Shown here: positions 33,191 through 47,269 of the stretch, one piece after another
Numbering within the stretch: position 1 is the stretch's first letter
Layout of the letters: every line of letters starts with the position of its first letter
Source of the DNA: Apteryx mantelli
Taxonomy: Eukaryota; Chordata; Aves; Apterygiformes; Apterygidae
NCBI RefSeq assembly: GCF_036417845.1
Contig: NC_089983.1
Coordinates: 21,481,207 to 21,545,206 of the forward strand
Length of the DNA stretch: 64,000 nt
Reading direction: 5' to 3'
Notes under the pieces: model-generated
Told to the model about the DNA's origin: nothing
Databases searched by the model: none
Seen by the model: only the letters and a program-made list of their open reading frames with translations
Program-made: the position numbers and the translations under genes

Positions 33191-36100
33191 TTGTTTGTAG
33201 AAAGCTAGTGCATGCAGTACTGAATTAGGGCTTGAGCTAGGTACGCTGCCAGAGGTTTTGAGCTTGTTCTTGGCCTGGCTGCTTCACCCTGTTGTAGATT
33301 CCCTTCTGGGCTGGTGGGATATTAGATTTCTTGTGTTAAGTATCACTTTTTAAAATGAGTGTTGTCATGCCCTATAGTGTCTGTATTTCTGCTGGAACAG
33401 CTAGGTATTCCCTTAATTTTACTTCCCATAGTAGTTTTTATTTTTTAATATCTGGATACTTTTATGAAATGTGACTGCTCTGTTTCCTGGGGCTGTGTGT
33501 GTGGTTTTGTTTTGTTTTTGTTTTTTAGCCAAGAAAATCTGAAAAATGCATATATTTAAAAAGCACTTAAAACCATAATTTCCAGCGTTTAACAGAGACA
33601 GAAAACCAGAGGAGAAAGCAGAAACATTTGACCAACTCCCCCTTTAAAGCTTATGGTGAAGTTCAAAACAGTCAGTGAAGAGTTCCAAATGGATTGTCAG
33701 GTGAGCTTTGAGCAAAAACTGTTCAAAAGACAGATGAATGAGAATTTTAGATGACTTCAGTGAGTGGTGTTGCTTTTCATGGAATCCTGCAAAGTACACT
33801 TAAAACTTGCACAGGTCAGCTGACTAGACCTATTGATCTGTTTGACCCATGGGAAGTTGCCCTATATCAAACGTGTTGTTTAGACACACATGATTACAAA
33901 AATGTTTTTCTATCAGTCAGAGGAGCAAGCTAAATAATTGCTTAGCTTGGCTGACTGAATGTGATGGTTATGATTAGACTGGCAGATGTGCTGAAGGGTG
34001 AGGTAAGTTGAGCTTCGTAGCTCCATGTCTGCATTGTTATGTTTGTGATAAAAGTTGTATTTATAGAATGTTTGGTGCTTAGGTAAAAGCTGCTTATTTG
34101 CAAATATGATTTGTTTCCTTTTGTTTTTCACGTTTAATGAATCAAAACACATCCATAGACATTCTGGTAAAGCTGCTTTTACATACTCTACCTCTGTGTG
34201 TGTATGAAAATAACCTACTCATTGGTTTTGCTAGATCATCTACAGAAAAAAAGCTATTCATGCAGCAAGTGTGGAAAAATGTTACATTCCATAAAGATGA
34301 GTAGAATTGGGTGAATAACATGCTTCCAGTTACAGGACATGGAATAAGTGATGTCATGCTGAGCAAAATGAAGAATTCTTTGTTCTTACCAGAAAAATAA
34401 ATATTTGGAATCCAGTAAACACTTCACCCCGAACAAAAATTTCTGTCATTGGTTTACTACTTAAAAAACAAAACAAAACAAAAAAACTGTACTTGAATTT
34501 GTCTCTTTGGATGGAAAGCATTTGTCCTACTCCAAAACGTGTGTTTACCATGAGCTATGAATATGCTGTATGTGCCTTCTGAGGGTGTGCCACTTTCATA
34601 TTGGTCATTTTAACAGCATTAGTATTGTGGAGGAAAAAAAAATTGAAATGGGAGTTTTCCAAATGCTATGGCTAATTGTCTCTGAAGGGAAGTCTGAAAT
34701 CTCCGTTATGGATGATTGTGTATCTCTTCACAGCGATGCTGGGTGGACATCTGGCTGTTATAAATCAGCAGTGCTAAATTTAATTAATGTTATTAATAGT
34801 TGTGGCCAGTAGTCACAATCATTAGGTAGTTACTTTTCTTTGGAAGAAAATGTATTTGATAATTTTCAGTAAAAAAGTGTAGGAGAAAACTACCTGTTTT
34901 GTACCAGATACTGGTTGGGATATAGAAAATTGGTGTTAAAATATGCAATGGCAAAAATTTTTGCTTGGCCAAGATTAGATCAAGGCTACAGCTGGTTGAC
35001 TGCATTTATAACCTTTTTCAAGGCATGATGCTGTATTCGAACTCCATCGTGCATGTTTTTTTCATACACCACATCTTCCTGTGTAGGTATTTGGCTATGT
35101 TGAAATGAAAAGGTCCCCCTTCTGCCACTGAGTGGGAAGGCTAGAAAGACACTTATGTGTTTTTCCTGTAGCTTTGCAAAATTTCTTGTGTCATTACATT
35201 AACTCTAGCCACCAATCAAACTGTTATAGTTGACCACTGACTTTAACCTAACTAAATTAAGTATTCTGGAGTGAAGACTTTTTGTAGTGCTCTGGTAGCC
35301 TACCCTGTCAAAGTGTGTGTGTATTTATATATATATTATAATATATATTTTTTATATATATAAATGTTGTGTGTGCATGTGTAATTTTATTAAGTTTAAT
35401 GAAAGGGTTATTTTCTTGGCCTCACTGGGATTAGCAAGCACTAGAATGGTCTGGGTTAATAGTATTGCTGTGTATAAGTAAATGCTTACTTAGACACTTA
35501 CTCAAGTACTTCTTAAACCATGGTCTTAGGCTGCTTTTATACTCTTCCATAAATGATTTTAAATCTTACCTAATTTCAAAAAACCCCCACAAAACAAACA
35601 AAAAAACCCACCCACAAACCCAAAACTCACAGCAACTGTCAGAATTGATTTAAATCAAAATGCGTCTAAATTAAATCTACCAAAAAAGAGCAAAACATAG
35701 CCAAAATATGCAGTATATCTTAAAATATTGGAGCAGTGCAGTGTCATGACAAACTATAAATGTTAATTGTGAGCAATTTATTTTTTGCATATTGCAATAT
35801 TTGTGGGAAAATTTGATTAGTTTTTCTTACATAGTAAACTTTGTCTATGCTTCTCTGCAGCAACTTACTAGCATAGGAAAAGCTGCTGCCTTATTATTGA
35901 TTTGTGGCTCAAATTCATCTACATTTTTTTTCTTGTCCTTCTGGCTTTCTTTTTTGCATCTGCTTCCCCTGTCATTATGGAAAACTAATATATATGCAAT
36001 TTGTCACCACTACTTTGGTTTGCACAAGCAATAAAGCAACATTTATATCTTTTATAAACAATATGCTTTCATAGCTGTTTCTTAAGAAAATCTAGGGCTC

Positions 36101-37255
36101 TTGCTTTGTGTGTTTTTTTTTGTTTTGTTTTTTTTCTCCCCCTGGATACTACATCTAGTTTGTATGTAAATATGCATATTCTTTTCTTTCCCTTCATCCA
36201 ACATGAAGGTATATCAATCCAGAGACGGTAGCTAGCTACAAAAATATGCATGATATATGGTATCTCCTAAACTTATCTGTTATTAATTGTCTTGATGGTG
36301 AAGCTCTAAGAATATATGAGGCATTTCAGGAGAAAAGCCAAAGGATTTCATATTTATTTTTAAGATATTGCTAGAAACTTCTAAGCAGATTCTGGAAACT
36401 TGTGTTTTGGGTAGTACTACTCTGCAACATAAAATAATGAAGATATTTGGAATATTTTGTCAGTACAAAATGTGGACTTTTGCTCTCCTGTGTAAAGAAG
36501 AAACCTGGTGACAGTCTATGCTCATGCCTTATTTGGCAGTTCTAAATGTAGGTAATGTCAGAATAAATAACAAATCCTTTTCAGGCCAAATGCAATAACG
36601 GAGAACTACTAATACATTCAGATATATAATTTGGTGTTCATGTACAAACATTCTTGGTATCCCTAATTCTTTAATGAAGCAACGTCTGTGAATTCCCCAG
36701 TTCTTTACTGAAAGAGACAGACTTTGCTGCTGTGATGCAGATCCAGGCTACAAAAGCGACCGGCCCAACTATATTATATGTTAAGTAGTGCAGACAACAG
36801 AAGTAAACTGTTGTTGAGGATCTATTTTTGCAGGGATTCTGATTGGATTTTATGAGGGAAAGCAATATAGAAAAAGAATTTATCTGCCATCTTCCCATGC
36901 TGCTGTGTGACAATTCTCATCCGCTTTGACCTCAAAACATACTTGGCCTATGTTTTGTATAAAAGTTATCAGGAAGTAATAGAATTCATCGCCATCTGCT
37001 TTTAATACAACTTTATATTGGGAAACAGAGGTGTTATTGTATATACTATTATAGTCTCTTCACGCTCTTGCAAGGAGTCTGATTGTAATTTGGAAATATC
37101 TGACCTACCAACTTTAAATGTATTATATTTCTTCAGGAATTGGGAGTATGTGATAAGTCGAGGGAAAGGGCTGATTTCATTTTTGTGATGTATTCCACTT
37201 CTGCATGCTGGTCAATATTCCACTAAAAGAGTTATGATTAAAATTCAGTCCCCAT
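33191..37255. other. AT-rich noncoding DNA
   Basis: No gene recognised. A minus-strand splice-like segment (34390-34459) and a TG/TA low-complexity zone (35314-35385) are present, plus A-run/CCCC tracts near 35579-35630 and a T-rich run at 36111-36137. Confidence 0.5.
35314..35385. repeat. TG/TA low-complexity zone
   Basis: GT run, then alternating TA with near-palindromic structure, then GT again. Confidence 0.9.
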
Positions 37256-37257
37256 GG

Positions 37258-37539
37258 CTATAGTAGGCTCATCGGATTTCTAATATCCCCAAACATGAAC
37301 TGGAAGATGGATCTGAAAGCATCCTTCAGCCGAAAGGTGACAATCACATCCCCGTCATGACATCTGTCAAGGACATTAGCATCACACCCTTCATGTCTCG
37401 CTGTAGGAAGCTCAGGCTTTGAACTGTGAACACACTGAGGTCTGGTTTTCCTGGTGTTATACTACTTATGCCCAATGCATTTACTGTCTTGTATGATATC
37501 TTGTGTTCTCTACTAATGACCAGTTTAAGCTCTTCACCT
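37258..37539 (-). CDS. Possible decayed or spliced coding segment (minus strand)
   Basis: On the minus strand an acceptor-like TTCTTATTTCAG (plus 37540-37551) opens a frame starting GEELKLVISR that runs about 65 codons to a TGA. A second frame, overlapping it and one step out of register, stays open for 67 codons (plus 37461-37261) and ends at TAG. It contains a compact Cys/Asp segment followed by GDVIVTFRLKDAF. That stretch reads like a folded extracellular domain, but I could not assign a family. Two long overlapping frames could mean a frameshifted pseudogene exon, a real exon in one frame, or chance. Confidence 0.15.
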
Positions 37540-40500
37540 CTGAAATAAGAAGTGTGTGAATGTGTATATGTAATGGCAGTGAAAAGGTTAATGCAAACCA
37601 ATGATTTTTTCCCCCCTACATATCGATTATCTATTTTAAATAAGTCAAAATTGCTGAATAATTGTTGAACTTGGCTCTGTGAAGAATAGTGATCAGCATA
37701 ATCTCACTGAATGACAAAGCAATATAGGCAAAAATATATATATTAAAAAAAATCTATACGGCCTTAATAGAAAGAAGGATGATTTGTTCATGAGGAAAAA
37801 GAAAGCAAGGAAGATGAAAAGATTTTTCCAGAGCATGAACATCCATAATGGCAGTTTGTGTAGATTGTGCTAGAGTGGTTGTCTCACAGCTCCTATTTTA
37901 CTGTGCATTTCTTAAGAAAAATAAGAGAAACACCCCCACCAATACATCCTGAGCAGCTATTCCCAAAGTGAAGTCAGAGTATTCATGCCCTTTTTCTAAG
38001 GAACATAAATAACAACTCAAATTTGTTTCTGTATATTGTCGTGAATTAAAAAAAAAGTCAAAATAAAATAAAGGAGGGGGTGGGGGGAACCAACCCCAAA
38101 GACTAACTGTACCATGCGAAATGTGAGTCCACAGACAGGCTGAATTTTGTCTGACGGTAAATATTTCTCTCTCTTAGGAGTCTTAAGTTCCTTGCTTTAA
38201 GCACAAAATCAACTTTATGTTTATCAGAAATACTGTAGTGTGAACAGGTCCCTAAACTCAAAATGGCAAATTGATCTGGCCTTGTATGTTTTGTTCATGT
38301 ATTTTCTTAAACTGGAACTTCTCCTTTACCTGTACAGTTTTAAATATATCCATTAATGAAAATATAAAAAAATGAATACACTTGAATTATGGAAGCTACT
38401 CTGCATGGTCTAAACTGTTTTACTTAGTTAAGCTTAATAGATGTTCCTTAAAGCTATTACTTTCTTGGCTCCCCATATGTCTCATTTGTCTTAAGCTAGC
38501 TAAATCAATTATGCATGTCCTCATCTTTGACATAATCTATGAAGATACCATTTCCCCAGATACAGCATATTTATCTTCATTTCTTAGAGATTATTCCTAA
38601 GTTTGCTATTACCTCAGGTTCTCAAAATGTGCATATTTAACTGTTTTTATATCCCTGTATATTTTCCTCTGATCTCAGCTTTAATGGCATGTAAGTGTAT
38701 AATTCTGTTGCAAATTGAGTGGCATAACTATAAATGTATTTGCAAGTTTCCATTAAATATGTTTGTTCATTGGTTTATCTTGACCATACCTACTCGTCTA
38801 TAAGGATACCAGTCTGCAAAGCTTTGGCAAACAAAGTGGAAACCAATAAAATAGGCTTCTTTTCACTCTGAGAAATGGGATGTTTATATTGTAGGCCCTA
38901 ATCTTGTAGATATTGAAAAGTTATTTAAAATATAATATTCCATTCTCTTTCATTATTGGAAGATTATTTATTTATTTGTTTATTTTTGCCCCTTGTCCTC
39001 TTTTCTCCTGCCTTCCCTCTTCTTTCTCCTAACAGTCTTGCCATTAGCATCAAGCTCAGGCTCCTGATCGTGTTCCTTAAGGTCAAGTATCATTGCTATC
39101 ATTAATAAGAATATTTAGAAAGTGATGATTAAAAGTGGTCGCGTTAGCAGTAACATTCTCATGTTCTTTAACCTAAGAAGAGTCCAAATTTCAACACTGG
39201 AATAAAATTCAGGTCAGGTCTAATGCAATTCTATATCTGAACTGTCATGTGTCTCACAGCATATCCAGCTTTGGAGATAGGTCCTTGTGTAGCCTATCTA
39301 CTAGCTTTTTTTTATGCAGCTGGCTAATGCACAACGGCCAGGGGATCCACAGCTGGCACCCTTGCATTCCAAGCCTGCTGAAGCTGTACAGACAAAACGG
39401 ATAGACCGTGCATCTGTTCTTTACTGAACTTTGTGTTTTTTCTCTGCTGTCTGCTCCTCTCCTGACTCATCTTGAGCTACTGCTCAAAACTTAATTTTAA
39501 TGCTGCTAATCATGAAAGCAATATAGGTTACTTCATCCTCCACCTTAGAGCTGCAAAGCATTTTTATCTGCTGCTTGAACTCAGTCCGATTTAGGCCAAA
39601 CAATAAATAATGTGGTAATAGCATAATCATTTCAAAGGTACTATGAACTTTTTGCTCATTTTTATCCCTTTAGTGTTATTAGCAATGTTAAATCTTTCTA
39701 TATATGAAGAGATGCATTTGAACTTATGCCACTATGTATGGGGAGTTTCAGTAACTGTAGCCTGCCAATACCATTAACTAAAGAATACAGTTTGATCTTT
39801 TTACTGTGAAGTTATCAGAAATGTGTATTTGTCAGTAAGACTGGGTTAGAGTCGTTATGTTAGCCTTCCTGTTTGTGTACAAAACTATTAGTCCAAACTG
39901 CTCATTGACATCTGTTTAATGAGGAGGGAATCCTCCTTAGACTGAAGTTGAAATTATTTTAATGGATCCATATTGTTGTTTGAAAAGTCTTGGTTAACTT
40001 TTCTTTTGGCACAGGATTAGAAGTACTTGCCAGTATTCCTGTCTAAAGCAGAAAAAGAAAACCTAGAAAATAACACTTAAAAAAAAAAAAGAGAGAAAAG
40101 AAAAAAAAATAAAAGTCTTGGGACAACAGGGTTTTCCTTACTGATTTATTCAACAGGGGGCTCTGTTGAAGACTGTCACCTATTGTTATTACTACCTAGG
40201 ACTTGGAGGCCTAACGCAAGAACGTTTCATTCTTTGCTTCTTGTTATCATTATGTTTTGTGCAGAATTTGTAGTAGAAGATTAAAACTGAAATGAGGAAA
40301 GGTTGCAAATAAAGTTGAAACAGTCTCATTAAATGACAATTTCAAAGTTTCTTAGCTATTGCTGAAGTGGTGTTGTGAGAATTAATTTGGGCCACATCCT
40401 AAGAGGTGTTAATCACCTGCTGAGCATCTTCATTTCCTGTGGCTGCAATCACAGTGGAAGGTGTTCAGCAGGACCTAGACCCAGACTGGTCCACCTGAAA

Positions 40501-42324
40501 AGTGATTACAATCATATTTATCTGAAATTCTTTTAGTGTTGCTCTCTGCAGCCCTTCTAATCAGTGTAGGTGTGTCCCTTCCCATGCAACCCATTAGAAT
40601 ACACATCTGACTTTAGGACAACTAGTTACAAATTATAAACTATTTCTGTAGCTGATGGAACGGGGAGGAATATGTATATATAAAAAATAATATATTTTCT
40701 TAGGTAGTACCTTAAACATGGGATGCAAGTCTAAAATGTTCGGAAGTTAAACTCTAGTCCCACTGAATTAAACGGCAATCTTCTTTCTACATCACTGAGT
40801 CCTAGCTTTCAGATTAATTATAAGCCATGTAAGCTTGCCATTGTGTTAGTGCTCCTGTGTATTAGAATGTAATATTAGAAATGTACCAGAAGGGCAATGG
40901 AAATGAGCTAGGCATCACAGCCATATATTTTTCCTATAATGTCAGGCAATCAGAACACCATTAACAACTCTTAGGGGATCCTCTTGTTACAGTAATTTAT
41001 AAGAAATGGAGCCTGGCTGAGTGACCCAGACAGGCTGAGAACGTGCTAAAATGTCAAAGATCTCACCTGCATACATCAAAAACTTTATTGCCTAAAACAA
41101 ATTCTCATCAAACGAATTATCAAGCAACTTTGACAAGTTCTAGCTGCCATAAACCTGTCTGTCTTAATTTATGTAATCTTACTAAAAGCTTTACTAGTAG
41201 GTCTGGATTGGGCATTCCTGATATCTTATTTGGAATGGAAATCAGGCTGATGGGACAGAGATTGCCTGAGTCATCTCACTTACTGGTTTTAAATATAGCC
41301 ACAGCTTTTGGAGTCCCTCCAGTGCTACAAGAATTATTGAAAATCAATTCTGAATCTTCAGATGACTCTCTTAATTTGTACTCTGAGGATTTGGTTTTAA
41401 TCAGGACCTTTCTAAGTCATGACAGGAGAGGGAAAGAATTGCATCAGGCTTGCAATATGATTATATTTGTTGTCTTATTCTTCTAAATAAGAAATAGGAG
41501 CACTTGCTGCTATTACTGAGGTAGGTCCGCATAATAAGATGATGCTTTTTATGCCTATTACTGTGCTGCTATTAGTATTCTTTTTTATTACTGTTTGAAA
41601 AACTCTTATGCCAGAGTTTAGTATGGGATATCTTGTTGGATCTCCTGCTGCCTGTAGCAGTTTCCCAGAGTAACTGACTTTTGACTTTTACCTGTTACTC
41701 AGACTTTCATTTCTTCTGTGTTTTGCTTTAAAATGAAACAAAAAACTGGTTTAAGGAGAAGCCAAGCAAACTGTAAAATTTAAAGATTCTTAAGTGCTTC
41801 CATTTTGTGAGTTCAAAAATCTCCACTCCTTTTTAGATAGGTTTTGATTCATTTTAAGGAACAAAATATGCTCAAAACTGTCCTTGAGATTTCAACTTGT
41901 CCTGGGAGCTATGGCTGAGCAGGGGCTCTGTCTTGTAAAGCTTCCTAACGCAGACCTGGAATCTGAGCCCAGGGTTTGAAGGCACAGTACTAATCTGGTT
42001 TGTCTGTGTCTCGGGCTTGTGGCAGCGTTCTCTGAAGTCTTTGGTTCCCTCCATGTGCTTCAAACAAGCTGCCTGGCCCTGCTGCACATCCAGGAAGTCA
42101 GAAGCTTTCAAACAACCTAGTAGAAACTATAGAAATAGCTTTTAGTAGAAACTAAAGAAATGTACTTTTTAAGTATAGGAACTCATACAAAATAGCTGTT
42201 GGATGGTCAGTGTGAAGATTAAACTCCAATTTGATCAATAGTTATCTTATGAATCATGGAAGTGGTTAGTTTTTTTACTCTTCTTGAACAGGTTCTAGAT
42301 AATAAAAATTATCTTGTGAAAGCT

Positions 42325-42416
42325 CCATATATATATATATATATATATTTATACACACACACACACACACAGATATATAAATATAAATAAAAATAAATAA
42401 ATATATATATATATAT
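42325..42416. repeat. Compound AT/AC/AT microsatellite
   Basis: AT run, then AC run (about 42352-42371), then AAAT/AT-rich sequence ending in a second AT run. Confidence 0.95.
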
Positions 42417-44246
42417 GAAAAGGAAAATGTTTCTGAAGGCATCATGACTAATTCTGATAGAAAGGACAGAAATTACAGAATCAGAAGTTACAGAATCAAA
42501 TTTCAGAATTTTATAGAGAGCTATGGAGGGATTAAGCAATGGTAATGAATAGTCAGTCATATTGGTAGCCTTTATAAAGAATTGTGTATGACTTTACATT
42601 TGAGAGGCAAACTAAAAAAATATTCTTCAATTGCTATAAAGAATTAATACAATATTGGACTCTTAGAATGTTAAAATTTAATGAATGTAGTTATGAAATA
42701 GTGCACTTGTGGAATAAGGAAATCATCAAAAGAAAACTGCTCTATTTTTTTTGTTGTAATATCAAAATGACAGCTATGACTATGCAGTCTTATAAACTGC
42801 TTCTCTTTTTAATACAATTGCATCAATCTAGCAATATAGTATCAAAGAGTGAATAGTGATAGTAGCAAAATGTGGATAGAATAACAAAACTTAAGGCATT
42901 GTGATGGACAGTATATATATATTAAATTAAATTGTCTTTCTTTTTGTCCCCAATGTGTTAGTTTAATTAGTGAACATATATTGCAAACACTGTTTTGTAA
43001 CAGTTTATGCATTATTTAAAAAAAAAAGTTTTGATCTTGCCTTGCTCTGAGGATTGATTGATTTTTAAATTAACTGGTAGTCTGTGTGTTATTTGTATGG
43101 TACGAAAACCAAAGCAATAAAACTGCTTGATCTGTGCAATTACTTGTTTAATTAAAGAACTCTTCAAAATAGACATCTGCATGGATACTTTTAAGCTGAT
43201 TCTATTATAAATTGAATTGTCACACAATGCTAGCTTTTACCAAAAACAAAAACAAACAAACAAAAAAACCCCAATACTTCATTTGCTGTTTTCTGACAGA
43301 AAGAAATAAGCTTTGCGTAACTGTGAAACTTTGAACTTACACAGGTTTTTTTTGACTGGGGGGAAGGCAACAGTTAGTTCCTTATTATGCTTGCTAAAGA
43401 TCTAGTATGAAGGATCACAAATTGTGGTATCACTAATCTTCCATAAAATGTAATTACATTTTAATAGTTCAAATTTGTGTCATTCTTCAAGATTCAGTGC
43501 AAAACTTTGTTCTGCACAGCAACAGTATGGAATTGTGTGGACTGGTTTTGCACTCACCTGTGTTAAATCAGTCTAAGAATTGCATAACCCTCAGTTGAAT
43601 TATACCTGAATTATTCAAACGGGAGTAATGGCTTTGGTGTCCTTGTACAAAACAAGCATGCAGTGGCAAAGCTGCCCTAAAGACTTATATAAGGAAGCTA
43701 AAACAGTCTTTTCCTGTAGCTCTTTCTTACGAGCGTTAAGTAATTCTCTCTCAGTATGAAGGAACTGATGGAATTAACCTTATCATAAAACTATCTGAAG
43801 TGATCTGAGAATATATTTAAGGTGACATGTCTAAAACATAGATTGTATGTTGATATTAATACTGTAGGTATTGATGAACGAACTTTGGCATACTGTGCTA
43901 TGCTTATGTTTATCAACAAATCTAATATATTTGCCAAAACTTCACTAAAGCTGAAGCTTCAAGTATAACTTAAGCCCATAGATAGTGATTTTTCTAAATG
44001 TACAAAGCAGGGACTTTGAATAAATGATAGATGGTTAGTATTTTCTTAGAATACACAAGGCATTGAAAAGGACCACACTAACTAACTAAATGTGTATGTG
44101 AGTGAGATACATTGGTTTGTTATGGTGGAATGATTTACGGATCTTTTAACTGAACACAATAAAGCAAGACTGTAGACAAAATAACCTTTTTCTTTCATAA
44201 TCTGCTTGTTTTGTGTCCACTATATACAGACTGAAGAATTGAATTA

Positions 44247-44263
44247 AAAAAAGGGGGGGGGGG
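44247..44263. repeat. A-run followed by G11
   Basis: Homopolymer junction read directly in the sequence. Confidence 0.9.
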
Positions 44264-45779
44264 CTAGGCCTTGGAAATGGAATCTTATTCTCTTTCTGTT
44301 CTCCCCATACATAGTTGTTACACAACTGAGCTATTAATGTGATGTTTAATATACTTCATATACACCATTTTGAATGTCCTGATTCTTTCTGCAGTTTGAA
44401 AATAAGTAAATTAAATACCTTTATCTTTAAATAATTTAAAGACTTTTCTTTTGACTCCAAGTTAAATTCCATTACCTTGGGATTTGATTTCTTTTAGAGT
44501 ATCAGTGAAGGAACATTAGTTAGGATTATTATTATTTTTTCTCTAGGATGGGCATCTTCTCAAAAGTACTTTGTTCTGTGAAATGCTGTAAGAAAGCACG
44601 TACTGAAATAAATCATGAAAAATTGAACTTTTGTGAGGTTGCCAGGCACACAATCATTATTAACTCTTTCTTAAGAACCTGGTAGATGAATATCAATTTA
44701 ATCAAGTAACATACATCTAAGAATTAAAAAAAAAAAAACAAAAAAACCCCCAAACCTTCCCCTTCCCCCTGCCCCATCTATTTCAAGAGGATGATGTTTC
44801 AGGTGTCAGGCTGGGCTGATTGCTGATCTTTCTGGTGCTTTTCTTCCCTCCTTCTCCTTGTGCCTTGGCACTCACTGCACAAGTGGGAAACTATTTACTT
44901 TTTATCTTCCGCTGGCTCACTGCAGTGAGCTTAGTAGGGTCAGAAAATGCTGCAGTAGAGCAAAGAAAATAGGAAGGTTGGGAATGAAGCTGAGGTGGGT
45001 GGGATAGCCTTTTTTAGTGATAGCAAGCTGTTTAATCGGCCTCTTTATGGAAGTGCACTGTTGTGCTCGCGTGAGTGCTTTCTCGCCTACTCCCTTTCTC
45101 ACTCTCTCATTGTCTATTTAGAAGTCATATCCACCTGGTTTATGATTATTATGGCTCATATATTATGCTGCTGATCTGACAGCCCTTCTACTTAGCACAA
45201 TGCCCAGAAATTATATGTCATGGCCAGTCTCCAATTTGGATTTGATTGCTGACTCAGAAGAACTTGTAGGACCTGTGATTTCGTGTCACCCATAACAATG
45301 AGAACATTATGCTGAATATTTTTAAACAGTATTTTCCCAGTTGTGGCCTACATAGTCTAAACTGGCAATATTTCTGCTTAATCTGGTAATTTACTTGATA
45401 TCAATTATCCCTAGTAATTCAATGAAATACCTTATCAGGGCAACTGTTGAGAGAAAAGGTAAAGGAAGGTGAACTAGATGATCTAGTAAGCTCTTTCTGT
45501 CCCTAACTCTTTATGCCTTAGAACTTTTTTTTTTAAAAAAAGTAATACTCACGTAACCTTCAAATATGTATTGTATTTAATGTCTTAATGCTAGAAATTG
45601 CATCTCTGCCTAGAAATAGCATTCCTAACTGCCGTGTGTAGAGGATCACAGACGATGCTTTACAGTCACCAAGCAATGGCTACTTAATGCTAAGATTGGT
45701 TTCAGAGGAAGCTAAACTCAATAAATCAGTTGTTAGGACAATGGGACGTGATGCTTTGTCACCAGCATTAATTTTTATT

Positions 45780-45794
45780 CCCCCCCCCCCCCCA
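45780..45794. repeat. C15 homopolymer
   Basis: Fifteen consecutive C. Confidence 0.9.
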
Positions 45795-46965
45795 ATTACT
45801 TAGGCAATAGCTGCCTAAAGGAAGAAACTGGTAAAGTGCAAGTAGGAGTCTGGCTTAAAGAAAGGAAAGTTTAAACTCTCGTGCCCCTGCTGGTGCTACA
45901 TAAAATAGAACAGCAAGCTTCCAGGTTCTGTAGTATTGATCAAATGTCACAATTTTAAGCAAATGTCTAAAGGAAACTATAATATTTGCCATCTTAGGCT
46001 ATTTTGCAGAGCCTTGTCAGATTTGATCATAAAATAAAGCAACTATGTTGATTTGTAACAGCTGAAGCTCCTCCTTCACAGACTGTGAAGGTTAACACAC
46101 AGGTTAGGGAAGTTGTATTGTTTTAAGTGTGCTGTGAGAGGTGGGAAGTCGGGAGTAGAATTGGAGACGTGGAAACCCAAAGAAAGCCATGAGAACTAAT
46201 AAATAATGGGATCAGAAATAGCTGTTAGTTTGGTACCAACTAGGCAACTTAGTTTCTAGGAGGTCAGTGTTGGGTTTCTCCCTTTCTGAGGTGTTCACAA
46301 TGCACAGCTGCAAAAATGTTGTCTTGTACTCTAATCAGACTTAATGTTTCCTCTGCCTGTGATTTCAAAAAACAGAACTGGGTAGAGACTATTCTTGAGG
46401 GATGAAGGGAAGGGATAGTGTTGTCCCCCATGGTTCTTATAACATCACTGAGGATATTGCAAGCATCTTCAACGTTCTTGTCTGGAAATGTCACATAATA
46501 TGGAAATGCTGAAAATAAGGTTCTTCCAGGTTTAACCTACTGAAAACAGTTTCCTTTGAAAACATCTCCTTTTCCAAAAACAACAAACAAAAAAAGGGAA
46601 AAAAAATCACAGAAGATAACTCCTGTGAGGTACTCCTACAGAGGTAACTTAGCACCTTGTTTTTCCCTCTTTCTATTGAGCAGTTTCTTAAAACAGGTAT
46701 GTAGTTTGTTTAATGTGCGTTCCCTTACTTGCTCTGAACTGTCTGGTTTGTTTTAATGTGTTGTTATGGTTCTGTTTATTTGGCGGGGGGAGGTACTGGG
46801 AGGGGGTTGTTTGCCCCCCCTTTGCCCAATGCTCTATCCAGTGAATCATTTTCTGGATACAAGGTGCACTGTAGGTTTTAACTGATGTTACTACTTCCAG
46901 TTTTTTGTTTTTCATTTCTGGCACTCTTCTCCTGCTCACCCGTTCGCTGCCTGCAGCCAGATATG

Positions 46966-47246
46966 GCCAGGACTGGATTTACTGGGAACAAAACAGAGTA
47001 CAAAGACTACTGGAGCAGTGCAGGCAGATTGGAATAGTCTCTATCCCACAGTTTGAAAGGCAGCACAAAATTCATACAGTAAATGAAGATGGGGAGAGGG
47101 GGAGCAGTAACACTGGAGCGGGGAGCCTGGAGCACCAAAGTTACTGTTCCTGCTGTTACGGAGGGAGAGGGCACGGCGGGCTCCTTCCTCTGCAGCAGCG
47201 ATGCCCCAGCGAGTGCAGGTCATCTCCCCGAGCAGTCCCCTAGACA
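46966..47246 (+). CDS. Candidate exon in a GC-raised patch
   Basis: An acceptor-like pyrimidine tract ends in GCCTGCAG around 46960. The following plus frame is open to a stop at about 47244-47246. It begins with an amphipathic, Gln/Arg-rich stretch (WIYWEQNRVQRLLEQCRQ) and ends Cys/Gly/Ser-rich. The second half (about 47090-47250) is GC-raised with several CpG. Another frame (47083-47265) starts at an ATG and is also open. No domain was recognised and no downstream donor was identified, so it would have to be a terminal exon. Chance openness is a serious alternative. Confidence 0.18.
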
Positions 47247-47269
47247 GCTGCCGCCTTTGCCTTAAGCCC

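Larger units (their letters stand above)
37555..46900. other. AT-rich noncoding DNA
   Basis: No gene recognised over about 9 kb. Low-complexity tracts occur at 40080-40110 (A-rich), 42325-42416 (AT/AC), 43240-43273 (A-rich with CCCC), 44247-44263 (A7G11), 44728-44751 (A-run/CCCCC) and 45780-45794 (C15). A 147-codon plus frame at 41043-41486 lacks support. Confidence 0.5.

Noticed and set aside
40080..40110. Poly-A tract as the tail of a processed pseudogene
   Set aside because: No gene-like sequence or flanking duplication was seen upstream.
41043..41486. 147-codon plus-strand ORF
   Set aside because: No promoter, splice sites, domain or composition change. It looks like translated AT-rich DNA.
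42309..42560. 83-codon minus ORF
   Set aside because: Mostly a translated AT/AC microsatellite (Tyr-Ile and Cys-Val runs).
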